Below, in pieces: positions 9,383-20,200 of a stretch of DNA of 64,000 nucleotides. Position 1 is the first letter of the stretch. Each line of letters starts with the position of its first letter. The notes beneath the pieces were generated by a model, which had not been told where the DNA came from, did not search any database, and was given only the letters and a program-made list of their open reading frames with translations. Origin of the DNA: Plantago ovata. Taxonomy: Eukaryota > Streptophyta > Magnoliopsida > Lamiales > Plantaginaceae. The DNA lies in contig CM051458.1 in NCBI GenBank assembly GCA_028274465.1, forward strand, positions 31,632,692-31,696,691, read 5' to 3'. The position numbers and the translations under genes are program-made.

Positions 9383-10967
9383 GGAACCCTCCTTCGTTTG
9401 ATGAGAGCCAGTATTGGTTCGACCTCTTTGAGGGAAAGTCTTAACTTGGTGAATAGCAGTAAGTCCTCAGTTTCATAGGCACGGGACAACCATTCGTATT
9501 TTAACATGTTTCATTACGTCGTCACTGACTAGGTCCAGGTAGAGAATGTTACGAGAGACTATCTTGCTTAACGTAGTGCATATGTGAATATGTATGAGTC
9601 AATCGAGGCATTCTTCAACCAATATCCATGTTATGATTTGTGTGGTCTTTGTTCATGAGTTTTTGATAGATTCAATAGATTAGTTCATTTCATTTGGCAT
9701 GAGACTCCACTTTGTGTGTTGCATTGGTTTTTTGCATTAGAGTCTAGCTAGTTGCTTGAGGAGATGCAAAGGTTCGGTTTGGGGAGTTTGATGAACGTGT
9801 ATTTTACACTTTCATTCGAGTCTTTTTCACCAATTTAGCTATCCTCTAGGTTAATTTAGCTTATACTTTAGTGCATTTTATTAGAATAGTGTCACGTTTT
9901 CTTTTTCTTTGCATTTTTCAGGTTTTAGGTAAAAAAACGTGATTTTCCGGGCAATGATGTTGAAGAGAACGAAGATTCGGTGTTTCGTGGTCATCCGTGG
10001 TGTACCTAGAAGGTTCCGGACGAGATTTGAGGCCTAGGGGACGAGTTTCAAGGCTTAAAGGTCACTAGAAGACAAAATCCGAGTCCGGAAAGGAAAAGAA
10101 GACCAAAAACGCGTCAAAAACGCGTCTCCACCGACCTGGAGCTCCCAGGCGGTTCGCCTGGGACCAGGGGTGATTCGCCCCCCAGTTTCCGAACTCCTAT
10201 ATATAGTTGCTCCATTCTCTACGTTTTTAATACCTTTTCATATTAGTTTTAGAGACGAATTCTCCAGAGCCTGTTCTGGGAATTCATAGCATAGGAGACT
10301 CTTTTTCTTATCAATTTGGAGGATTAAGAATAGCAATTGGACCTCGTTGTTTATCAATTCTTGCTTGTGAGCTAGAAATTCTTCGGAGATTGACAACCTT
10401 CGTCGGTAACATTGTATCTCATGATTTTTCTATTTATATTTATTTCTTGCAACATGTTTTCATTCAATCTTGCTTTGATTCTTGTTGATTGCAATTCATC
10501 TATGAGTAGCTAAATCTATCGTTGGTGATAGTATGTGATTTCTTAGCTAGGGTTCTTAATTATGCATGATTGGCTGTAACGCGATTCAGACTTGACTTAT
10601 TGCTTTATTTTTTTGATCTATCTAAGCCCTCTATCTTAGTAGTGTTGAATTGAACGGAACACATTGGACAATTCATGATCTTATATTTCTATGCAAACGT
10701 TCAAGTACTTCATGCATCATTGTTAACCTGATGCTTTGAATGATCATACTATCACTAACTTCCGTTATTATTGATAAGAAAATCTGTGCTAAGTTGTTTG
10801 TTGAGTTTATAGTTTAAGTTAAATTAGATAAAGCTAGTTATAGTCCTTAGAGATCGACACTCGAGGTTATTTTACTGCTACACTACGGTTTTCGTTGTAG
10901 TTGTGAATTGTCTTTGGCTAAAAACAAATTTATTTGATTAATTGAGTCTGACAAATTCGGTTCATCA
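9383..10967 (+). mobile_element. GYP-1: remnant of an Athila-type gypsy element
   Basis: This is the last 400 bases of an internal region plus a 3' LTR, left of which COP-1 has inserted. The internal part (GGAACCCTCCTTCG onward) matches GYP-2 from 23385 and, inverted, GYP-4 near 52290. It ends in the polypurine tract GTTTGGGGAGTT (9777-9788). The LTR ends in CA directly inside an exon of the minus-strand AT-hook gene. CTTGT (10968-10972) would be the 3' target duplication. No coding sequence remains. Confidence 0.85.
9789..10967 (+). repeat. GYP-1 3' LTR (1,179 bp)
   Basis: It starts TGATGAACGTG and ends TTCATCA, and matches both GYP-2 LTRs almost throughout. A TATATATAG box near 10197 is the likely promoter. 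GC-rich palindromes (CCAGGCGGTTCGCCTGG near 10145) lie just upstream of it. Confidence 0.95.
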
Positions 10968-12543
10968 CTTGTCTTGTGCAAACACGCACACACATCTGGC
11001 ATCGTGATCCTCCGCATCCTTCCACATCGCTTCCATTTCTTTATCATCCTAAATGATTCTCAGCCCTCCTGGATACTTTACTCCATGCAAGTGGTACCAG
11101 AAGCGGTGTGGGAGGACTCGATCAACATCAGCTACAATCTTAATCATAGCACTGAGTAGCTCAACGAGGGTGAAAGTATCTGGGACAACATTGTGGATAT
11201 ATCGCGTATATCCACCGTTGTAAATCAGCCCGAGCGTAGGTCCTTCGGCCCACCTACCACCAATCTTCACGATGATAGTTTTCTTCTCGGCAGAAGGACC
11301 TGGTGATTGTTAAGATTAAACATATCATTCATTACAGTTTCAACAAGAAGTAGTGCCCAATAAAACAATCATAGAACTTACAACGTAATACTCATATTAT
11401 CAAAGCAACAGAACCGTACACAATTACAAGATTGTTGAGATTGAAACATTTTTAACCAAAGTGTCAGGGGAACTTTTCTTCAAAAACTGTAAACAGTTTG
11501 CATCCAAAACTGTTTCATATGAATTGTGTGTTCAACTTTGCAGTTCCATTCAAATCACACAAGCATTGCAGAACCAGAAAGTTCGAGGCACTTAAAACTA
11601 GATTATGTTAACTACGAAAGGGTAATGCATGTGAATGTCAATTCGCTATCAAAACACTAGTTGTAAACTTAAGTTCATCTTCTTGCTTCTGTCTAAACAA
11701 GAACTATAGATTTCAGTTAAGGCAGATGAGCTATAAATTTACATAGACAAATAATTTCACTTATTTATTAGCATATCTAACTTAAATATGGAGGATCGTG
11801 TCGTATCATTTGTAATGAAAGTATGAGGGGAACTTGTGTTAACATTCTGATACTTTGCAGCATACCAAAATTGTTTAATTTAAGTTTTGAAGCTGTCCAG
11901 TTACATTCAAATCACATAGATATTATAGAATCAACATGTTGGGAATCTAATTCTAGTTTCGAAACTTCGCAGTTCCATTCTAATCAAACAAACATTATGC
12001 AATTAGAAAGTTCTACTAACTTAATCATGTAATTTGTTAAGTAGAAAAGATTAATGTAGCTACCTCCTATATAACTATTACTCAAAGGCAGATCTGTTAT
12101 AAGAATTCATCCACAAATAGAGCTCTATGTGATTTAAATCCAAACTTTTCATAATTGCATAACGAAAAGCAGTGTACCATCAACTAAACTACTAGATTTA
12201 GCATCTTACAAACACTCATGAATGAAAAAAAATGGAGTGAAGTGACATGTCACAATTGCCAAGATTCACTCCCAACCAAGATCCTAATCACTAAGACTTA
12301 AACAATTGATACCATAGAATTGATGATACAACAGAAAGTAGAATTCACAGTGAGATTTAGGCAGCTGATACCATAGAATTCAAGATTACTTACCCCTAAT
12401 CGTTCTTGCTAAGATAGGACGCCCCACAGTTTCTTCTCTTCAGTTCTCGGCCTCTTCTCCGTGCTATCTTTTCTGGGACGGCCCCTCCCTCTCTTGGCAC
12501 TGCCTGCTGCTGCAGATGATGGACCAACGTGCTCTGCCTCCAT
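10968..12543 (-). pseudogene. AT-hook and PB1-like domain gene, disrupted by GYP-1
   Basis: The first exon starts at the ATG at 12543 after a pyrimidine-rich leader. It encodes a short protein with the AT-hook core KRGRGRPRK, which binds the minor groove of AT-rich DNA. In genomic frame it stops at 12411. A last exon begins after an ATCACCAG acceptor at 11299 and encodes IVKIGGRWAEGPTLGLIYNG, then YIHNVVPDTFTLVELL and HRFWYHLHG. This resembles the PB1-like domain at the N-terminus of plant MULE-associated proteins. A TAG at 11051 interrupts that frame, but it stays open beyond (DDKEMEAMWKDAEDHDARC) until GYP-1 cuts it at 10968. I could not match exon phases, so the splice is unresolved. The plus-strand gene at 17276-27166 has the same domain order. 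Confidence 0.6.
11300..12408. other. Likely intron between the AT-hook and PB1-like exons
   Basis: This 1.1 kb AT-rich stretch has no long ORF. Two related segments near 11455-11600 and 11815-12015 share phrases such as AGGGGAACTT and CAGTTCCATTC, which points to an old internal duplication. A strong minus-strand splice donor (GGGGTAAGT) lies near 12396. Confidence 0.4.
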
Positions 12544-13996
12544 CTCTAGATTAGACCTAGCTTTGGTGATTTGTGAGAAAATGAAAACGGAAGGTCGGAA
12601 AAAGTTGGAAAGAAGAAAAACGAGAAAGGTATTGTGAGGATAGGCTGTGATATAGTAGGTAAGTAGGAGGCACTAATTGTTGTGTATGAGATATAGTAAT
12701 GAAAATATTCTGAAGAGATTTGGTTCTGCTGCAGTCTCATCATCACAACATCGATTCTCACACTCAAGTTGAATGATGCTGGGAAGCGTGTGAGGAGGGA
12801 GTTAAAGAGTTATTGGCCTGCCAATGACTCTCTCCAGCCTCATTTACACAATCCGATAACCGTTGATGACCAAAAAAAGGTAAGATATATTTTAGCTTTT
12901 TTGGGATCTCAATTAATATGGTTAGTCTCTAAACATGTAGCCACAATTTTTAGTCAATATCGACTGATTGAACGTTGCAACGTACTAAACTGTGCGTACC
13001 AAAGTCATTAAAAACGTACGCAACGATGTTTACTATACAAAATTGGGTAATAGTGTAATACTAAGATACCGATATGCTACTAGACTACACCAAGAAATAT
13101 GCTACTAATCTACACCAAGACATACGAACCAAGATAAACTTTACACAGAACACTAGTATATATGAAGACTAGTATCCCTGAATTACATAAATCACAATCA
13201 GACTAGGTTAGTTCCCTAAATTGAATCGAAGTTGTATCCCTAAATTACATCGAACTTTTATCCTTCAATCAGCAATATGTATCAAGACTAGTATCCATAA
13301 GTTACAATATGGGGCTGGAACAAGAATAGTAACCCAAAGTAAATCGAACTACTTTCATTAAATCAGCAATCAAATTCGTAAACAGTCTAATATCTCTAAA
13401 CGACATAGAACTGGTATCCTTGCATCAGCTTTCCATAATACAAAAATTCCACAAACTGAATTACGTTATATGCAACAGGAGCAAGTTTTGATTCTTTGGA
13501 TTAGGCATACTCATTGTAATGAGTACAAAGGGTATTTCTTGTGAATCTAAATTAGCATGCAATGATTAACTATCCTACCTAAATACACTCAAAACACTAG
13601 TAATAGGTATGTAGCCTACCCATTAATCCAGTCAGATTTCACTTCTTCATTCACCTTCCAAGATTCATTTAACTTGAACACTCAACATTAAATCTGGCTA
13701 TGAATACATCCTATATCTATATCAGTCCTCACAACACCACAAACTACTAACTGTAAAAGTCCAAAACCATAAGAATGATCTACTGGCCGGAAATACAATA
13801 AATTGATGAACTTGAATCAAAAAACATGTAGATTAAACATAAACTTCATTAACCATAAAATAGATCAAAAGGTACCATTACAACTTGTCCATAAAAGATA
13901 AAACCATAACAGCTGGTCCATAAACTTGTCCATAAACATAAAAACTTAAAACCAAAAAAACCAAAGCATAAACAACTTGACCATATGGCAGGATAT
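12544..13996. other. Gene-poor stretch between two minus-strand genes
   Basis: AT-rich DNA without a convincing ORF. The part near 12544-12630 reads as a pyrimidine-rich leader of the AT-hook gene on the minus strand. The part near 13790-13990 is the likely 3' untranslated region of the next minus-strand gene. Several degenerate repeats of the type TAGTATCCCTAAATTACAT occur at 13160-13410. Confidence 0.4.
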
Positions 13997-14576
13997 TTAG
14001 AGGGTTCCTTCCTCCACCTTCTTGATGAGGGCCTTGAGGAACTTGAACACATGCAGCATAAGCTCTACATGTTTCACCACCCACATCTCTTGCAGCTCCA
14101 CCTTCAGGGTCACAGCATGGGGCTGAATCTGTGGATGCTCATGAGCAACATAGCCTAGCTTGGACACTAGATCACAGCACTGCCAGAAAGCACCCCTCTT
14201 GTCACAATTTCTGAAGTGTGACTTCAAGAGCAGAATCCTCAGCTTGGTGAGGAGGGTTGGGTGAGTGATATGGATCCCATTGGATGTGTAGTACCTGAGC
14301 ATATGGAGAAATTAGTATACTTTTAAAAATAGAATCCAAAATGCAAAGGGACAAGAAGATATAAAATCAAAGGGAACAAAAACAAAAACACCATTGCAGC
14401 CCTTACTTGATGCCCTCCCGCAGATTCAATCGATCCCTTTCAGCTATATCCCATGCAAGCTTGGTATGGTAGTTCTCAGGTACCTCTTCCTCATCAGAAG
14501 GAACCATAGGCCGAGGAGGGGAAGGCTGATTTGGTGAATTAGGCCTAGTGACTCTTGATGAAGCAGAATCTTCCAT
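13997..14576 (-). CDS. Two-exon gene of unknown function, 155 aa
   Basis: Exon 1 runs from the ATG at 14576 to 14407 and encodes MEDSASSRVTRPNSPNQPSP and on to LNLREGIK. The donor is AA|GTAAGG. Exon 2 starts at 14294 after a GCTCAG acceptor and ends at a TAA at 13997. The phases fit (170 + 298 nt = 468 nt = 155 codons plus stop). The first 45 residues are Pro/Ser-rich and look disordered. The rest looks helical and basic, with HPTLLTKLRILLLKSHFRNC, then RGAFWQCCDLVSKLGYVAHE, and a Leu/Val-rich end (MLHVFKFLKALIKKVEEGTL). I recognise no family. A TATA box lies about 70 bases upstream. No break is visible, which makes this the best candidate for an intact host gene here. Confidence 0.7.
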
Positions 14577-14644
14577 TGTTGTATATAGTAGGTGAGAAGT
14601 CTTAAGAGTAATGAGATGGATGAAATAACAATTGGGGACCGGGG

Positions 14645-14656
14645 TATTTATATATA
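14645..14656 (-). promoter_or_regulatory. TATA box of the 155-aa gene
   Basis: On the minus strand the sequence reads TATATATAAATACC, 70-80 bases before the ATG at 14576. That leaves room for a leader of about 40 bases. Confidence 0.6.
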
Positions 14657-15345
14657 TTAGGTGAGAGGGCTTAAGAGTAATTAACTTGGGAAACATGCAC
14701 TGGGTAAGTTGGAGCTCAATGAAAGTTAATTTCAATTGATTGCTTTAACTTGGGAGATAAAAAGACTCTTCCAGACTCCTCATCCTATTGGCCAACTAAA
14801 ACAAGGAAATTTTACATTGACTGTAAAACTAGTGGTAGAATGTAGGTTAATAATACTAGTGGCATATTCATGTTATCAAGCTTGCAACTTTAGGTGATAC
14901 TAATAGTAGTGGCAGATTCATGATGCATTTCAGTTTCTATATTAGGGACCTGAAAAATTGTAGTGATGTGGTCTATGTAGATTCCAATAAGTTTGCTTGT
15001 TTATGGATGTCTATTTAGTTTACTGCCTATGCAATTTTCGTTACGAAATATCACCTTTTTATAACACAAACAGTTAGCTTGATCTCGGAAACACTACAAC
15101 AATCACCGGAATTGGTAACACATGAACTTTACCAAAACAATCACAAAATACATTCAATCACGGAATCCATTCAACAAAACATGAACTGATAACTCACGAA
15201 CTATAACAAAGCAATCACACAATCCATTGAACAAAACATGAACTGGTAATCAAGAACGTAAACTTGTACGTAAATTAAAGAACAATCACAAAATCCAAAA
15301 CAAGAACACCATCAACCTAGATAAACTAGCTAATACTATACTAAC

Positions 15346-15857
15346 CTACGGAGCTCGAACATTGAGAAATAGAGCAACGCTGAAAGTCACGAGCAACGCA
15401 GCAACCGCGTTGCTCATTTGTTCCATATCCTCCGTCATCTTTTGTTCTTCTTTTTCCCACCTATCCAGTTCATCGATAAAAATTTGATCATCAAATTGCT
15501 CTTCGAATATGCTAATTCGATATCAAGGTCCCTCAATCTCTCATCGTAGTCCCATATCCTTTCATGATAGTCACCCAAACAGACATAATCATCAACGTAT
15601 CGAGAATCAGTCATTTGTAATTCAGGTGGTGTCTCTTTAACTACTTCAATTTCTTCGTCTTTGTCCTTCGTCACAACCATTGCCATATCCTTATCGCCTT
15701 TCAGACATTGTCTATAGAACAGTTGATCCTCCAGGTTGTCAATCCTGTCAGCAAACGCCTCAATTCGTGGGTTAAAATAAGAGAAGTACTTTGTATTCAT
15801 TGAACTACCATACCCTTGACTATCGTCGCTCGAATCGGAGACCCAATTCTCCTTCAT
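15346..15857 (-). pseudogene. Acidic coiled-coil protein with C-terminal membrane helix, frameshifted
   Basis: From the ATG at 15857 the protein starts MKENWVSDSSDDSQGYG and continues through FNPRIEAFADRIDNLEDQLF and YHERIWDYDERLRDLDIE. Near 15505-15530 the frame is lost: the direct frame ends in an implausible basic tail at 15435, while the next frame continues the helical pattern (FEEQFDDQIFIDELDRWEKE). It ends in a hydrophobic segment, AVAALLVTFSVALFLNVRAP, before TAG at 15348-15346. This looks like a one-base indel in a gene for a charged, probably coiled-coil, tail-anchored protein. Function and family are unknown. A TTTAAATAAG box lies near 15912-15922. Confidence 0.5.
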
Positions 15858-16090
15858 TACTGCAGAAGTTGGCAAATTTGGATTCAGTTAGGGTTCTTCG
15901 TTGATTATGTGCTTATTTAAACGACAGATATAGGCATAACAACTGGGAGGGAAATAAGCAAGGTTTAAGGCGCTAATTGATGTTTCAGTCCGGGAGGGAA
16001 ACTGAAATTTTTGGTTTTACGTGAAAACAATAGAAGGGATGGAGGGAAACAAAACTTTTCATTTTTAAGGAGGGAATTTACATTTTTGGG

Positions 16091-16222
16091 GGGTTTAGGG
16101 TTTAGGGTTTTAGGGTTTAGGGTATAGGGTATAGGGTATAGGGTTTAGGGTTTAGGGTATAGGGTTTAGGGTTTGGGGTATAAGGGTTTAGGGTATAGGG
16201 TTTAGGGTTTAGTGTTTAGGGT
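16091..16222 (+). repeat. Interstitial telomere-like repeat (TTTAGGG variants)
   Basis: About 130 bases are built of TTTAGGG, the Arabidopsis-type plant telomere unit, mixed with TATAGGG, TTTTAGGG and TTTGGGG variants. The variant units show it is old or grew by local slippage. It lies about 230 bases past the frameshifted minus-strand gene. Confidence 0.9.
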
Positions 16223-16464
16223 AAAAAATGTTACTTCCGTGATGCGTCTTTTCCTTGAGCAAGCAATGTCGGTCGATTTGAAAACTGAGGTGTTAACAAT
16301 GGATAGCAATTAAGAATGTAAGTAGTGTTTTATTATGATACATAGCAATACAATAACTGAGATGTTAATTCCTTGTGAGACTCATACGGTGTTAAGAGAA
16401 ATCTCAATATTGGAACTGTTGGAACTGTGTCATTGAGTCGTGAGACTCATAACGTTTTAACGTG

Positions 16465-16765
16465 GAACGTAATTGTTGATGCATTACACAGAATTGACAC
16501 ATGAGATTCATACCGTATTAACGTGGAATGTAAGTGTTGATGATACAGACGAACAAAGAACGTAAGTGTTGATGCATTACACAGAATTGTCCCATGAGAC
16601 TCATAACATATTAATGTGGAACGTAAGTGGTGATGATAAAGACGAACAAAGAACGTATGTGTCGATGATACATACGAACAAAGAACGTAAGTGCTGATGA
16701 TACATACGAACAAAGAACGTAAGTGTTGATGTTAAAGAGGAATTAAGAACGTGATTGTTGATTGA
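16465..16765 (+). repeat. Nested 93-bp / 32-bp tandem repeat
   Basis: A 32-bp unit (GAACGTAAGTGTTGATGATA plus CATACGAACAAA) occurs about five times. Twice it alternates with a 61-bp unit holding GCATTACACAGAATTG and GAGACTCATA, giving a 93-bp higher-order period (16465, 16558). Degenerate fragments extend upstream to about 16375. No coding potential is seen. Confidence 0.75.
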
Positions 16766-16924
16766 CCATGTTTTTGGTTGTCTTGCGTTAATGTCCGTTT
16801 AAACATCACTTGTAAGTCGCCAAACCATAAAGACGAGGTTAAACGACGATTGACTGCCCTGGGGCGCCCCGTGCGTGCACCAGGTCCATTACCGGTACAA
16901 GACGTCTAAGTTTCATTAAAAAAC

Positions 16925-17017
16925 AAAAAATTATTATTTAGCAAAAAAATTAATAACAATGGGGATCGAACCTGAGACACCCACAACAACCATGATCTTA
17001 CCAATTAGGCTAGAAGC
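16925..17017 (-). mobile_element. tRNA-derived SINE-like sequence 1
   Basis: On the minus strand an A-box-like TAGCCTAATTGG (17012-17001) is followed about 30 bases later by a B box GGTTCGATCCCC (16972-16961). These are the two parts of an RNA polymerase III promoter. The sequence between does not fold as a normal anticodon arm, and an AT-rich tail follows, so a SINE or tRNA relic is more likely than a functional tRNA. Exact ends are not resolved. Confidence 0.45.
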
Positions 17018-17275
17018 TATTTCAGTATTTCATGTGAAATTAGTACAAGAAGAAGACTTAATATGCGAAAATTATTAAAATATTACTACAACTTGATTGT
17101 ACAGAGCCACTGCAAATTTAGGTAAGTAGTCTATGGAGTCATCATTCCGTTCCATCTCTCCCAATCATACAAAATATACTAAATATATGATATATTCTCA
17201 TAATCCCTCCCCAATTATTCACTCTCGTCACCAACACTCTTCACCTTAGTTGTTGTCTCCGCATAGTTCACAGAG

Positions 17276-20200
17276 ATGAAGAACTCAGCGGTTGATCGGC
17301 CATTGCCGCATGCAAAAGAGATGAAACGCAAGCGCGGCCACCCTATTGGGAGTACGAAACGGCGAAGTAAGTCGGCAAACTATTCCCCTTTCTACCTTTT
17401 CCGTTCAATCTCCACGATCAAATCTACAAACCTAGTCGAATTTTGGGGTTTCAAAAATAACACTCTGTTTTTCTTTATAAATTTTTAGAAGCTACAGAGG
17501 TGGAGGCTACTGAGAGGGTTGCGCCATTGCCGGAGGTGGAGCCGGTGAGACGCAAGCGTGGTCGTCCCCTTGGGAGTTCAAAAAGGCGGAGTAAGTAATC
17601 CGATTCCTTCACATTATTCATTGTTTCTTTCGATCAACCTCATTATCTAATGAATGAGTGAAAAGTTGTTGTTGTGATTGTGTGTTTACCTTGATATTGA
17701 TATGTAAATTTGAACGATTTAATGAAAGAGTGATCTTCTGAGCCTCAAATTTGACAATTGTGCATTGTTAAACTAGCATTGTTGGTGTTTAAGTTCTTTG
17801 CAGTAGTGTTTAAGAAGATTGAACCAACCTATTATAGCCTTTCCAAAGTTGTTTGTATCAAGTTTTGTTAATTCTCAATTGCAAAACCAAAAAGTATTAA
17901 GACATGGTGGAGATTCGGGGGGAAAACACCACTAATAATGCAAAACTGTAAAACTTATCACTGAGGGTTGTCTATTTTTAAGGGAAATCAACAGAATTAG
18001 TTCAACACAACCAATCTAATTGAAGTTAATAATAAAACCAGCAAATAGCCATTACACAAAACAGAATACTATATATGAATAGTCACAAATAAGGCCAAGT
18101 AAAATGCAGAACATAATTTTCAATATTCAACAAAACATCTTTATTCATTCACTGGAAAACAGATTACATTGTTTTACAAATTTACTCCTAAACCACCTTA
18201 TTTCTCCACACCTAACTATTACAAAGATCTTTATCTAATTCGAACATAAAAACACAAAGTAAGACTAGTTGTGCATAGCTTTCCGATTTATTCGACAATC
18301 TCGGTTTTGCCTTTGATCTCTACTCTATTTATTTCTCCGTCCTCCAAGGAGGCAAGCATCCACCCACGTCCCTGAGAAATGAGCTAATTGACTATTTCAG
18401 GGTATGGGGGGCCTGTGGCAAACAAGCTTTGATGCAGCTAGATGGACAAAATCCTACTAGTGCATCCCCATGATAAGGGCAAGCATCCACCCACGTCCAT
18501 GAGAAACGAGCTCATTGACTACTTTAGGGTATGTGGGGCCAGTGGCTAAACAAGCTTAGATGCACCCCCTAGGACAAAATCCTACTCCTGCATCCCCATG
18601 ATGAAGGAGGGAGAGTAGAGACGATAAGGACAGAGCTGCAGATTAGCTAGGAGGCATTACGCCTTGCTAGCATATTTTGTAGAATCATTACGCCATGCTA
18701 CCATATTCTTGGAAACTCTTCTCCCCCTTTTTATGAAGAAAAAAGATTTCCGAATAAAGGAAAGCCAATGATTCACTCTTCTGGATTTAGGTCGACCTCT
18801 AGGTTTTGACAAAGAATAGGTTTTGCAACTGGATGGACAGTGAGTTTGGGAATGATACTTAGCAAACGAGAAAGTATCATTGTATCCAAGCCACTGCTAT
18901 CAGATGGAGAAAAGGGAGCACCAGTATTGTAGTATGTCATATTTTCTGGTGGAAGAAGCAAAAGCAGGAAAAGAAGGTTGTAGAGAGGTTACTGGAATAA
19001 GCTTTAATGTACACACATATAGACACACAGGTAGTGATATATATAGGCACATAACAAGCATTCATAGCCATTCATTTAATGGAGTACAGTTTTCAATGGT
19101 CAAACTGACATCTCCACTACCCCAAGAATAGAGATAAGATCAGATCAGCTGAGTGAATAATTAGTAGAGGAAAAGAATAGTTCAAATTTTGAAAGGTCCA
19201 TTAAGAAAAAAGGGAAAAGAATAGTTTCAATGTTGTGCATAATGTTGTTCAACTTTTAGTCATATGGTGCTGACTTATGACTAAAAGTTGAGAACAACAC
19301 AAAAGATCATATGACTTGTCCATAATAAAGATAAAATAAAACTACTTAACCAATAACCATAATTGAAAAATAGAAAAATGGTTGAAAAATCAGAGAAAAA
19401 TAGAAAAATGGACTCCTGTTTCATTGAACCTGCCCATAAAACCTCTTCTAGTGTAGGCCAATTCCCCAAGTTCCTTTAGGCATTTTAGACTTATGTGTGA
19501 TGAACGTGTATTTTACACTTTCATTCGAGTCTTTTTCACCAATTTAGCTATCCTCTAAGTTAATTTAGCTTATATTTTAGTGCATTTTATTAGAATAGTG
19601 TCACGTTTCCCTTTTCTTTGCATTTTTCAGGTTTTAGGTGAAAAACGTGTTTTTATGGGCAATATTGATGAAGTGGACGAGGTTTTGGTGTTCCGAGGAC
19701 ATTCGTGGAGTATCTAGAAGGTTCCGGATGAGATTTGAGGCCTAGGGGACGAGTTTCAAGACTTAAAGGTCACTAGAAGGCAAAATCCGAGTCCGAAAAG
19801 GAAAACAAGACTAAAATCTCGCTGAAGTGGGGCGAATCGCCCCGCACCAGGAGAATCGCCCGGCGTCTGGGGCGGTTCGCCCCGTGTAATTCCAAACATT
19901 ATATATAGTTGCCTGTTTTTCTACGTTTTTCATACCTTTTCATATTATTTTGAGAGATAAATTCTCCAGAGCCTGTTCTGGGAATTCTTAGCATAGGAGA
20001 CTCTTTTTCTTATCAACTTGGAGGATTAAGTATAGCAATTGGACCTCGTTGTTTATCAATTCTTGCTTGTGAGTTAGCAATTCTTCGGAGATTGACAACC
20101 TTCGTCGGTAACATTGTATCTCACGATTTTCCTACTTTTATTTATTTCTTTCAACATGTTTTCATTCAATCTTGCTTTGATTCTTGTTGATTGCAATTTA

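Noticed and set aside
12769..13011. Plus-strand ORF of 80 codons upstream of the minus-strand AT-hook gene
   Set aside because: No homolog recognised and no promoter or splice support; the first 40 residues look mildly protein-like but the rest is low-quality.
16091..16222. True telomere end
   Set aside because: The tract is short, has variant units and is flanked by unique sequence on both sides.
16961..17012. Functional tRNA gene
   Set aside because: A and B boxes are present, but no acceptor-stem pairing or normal anticodon arm can be drawn.
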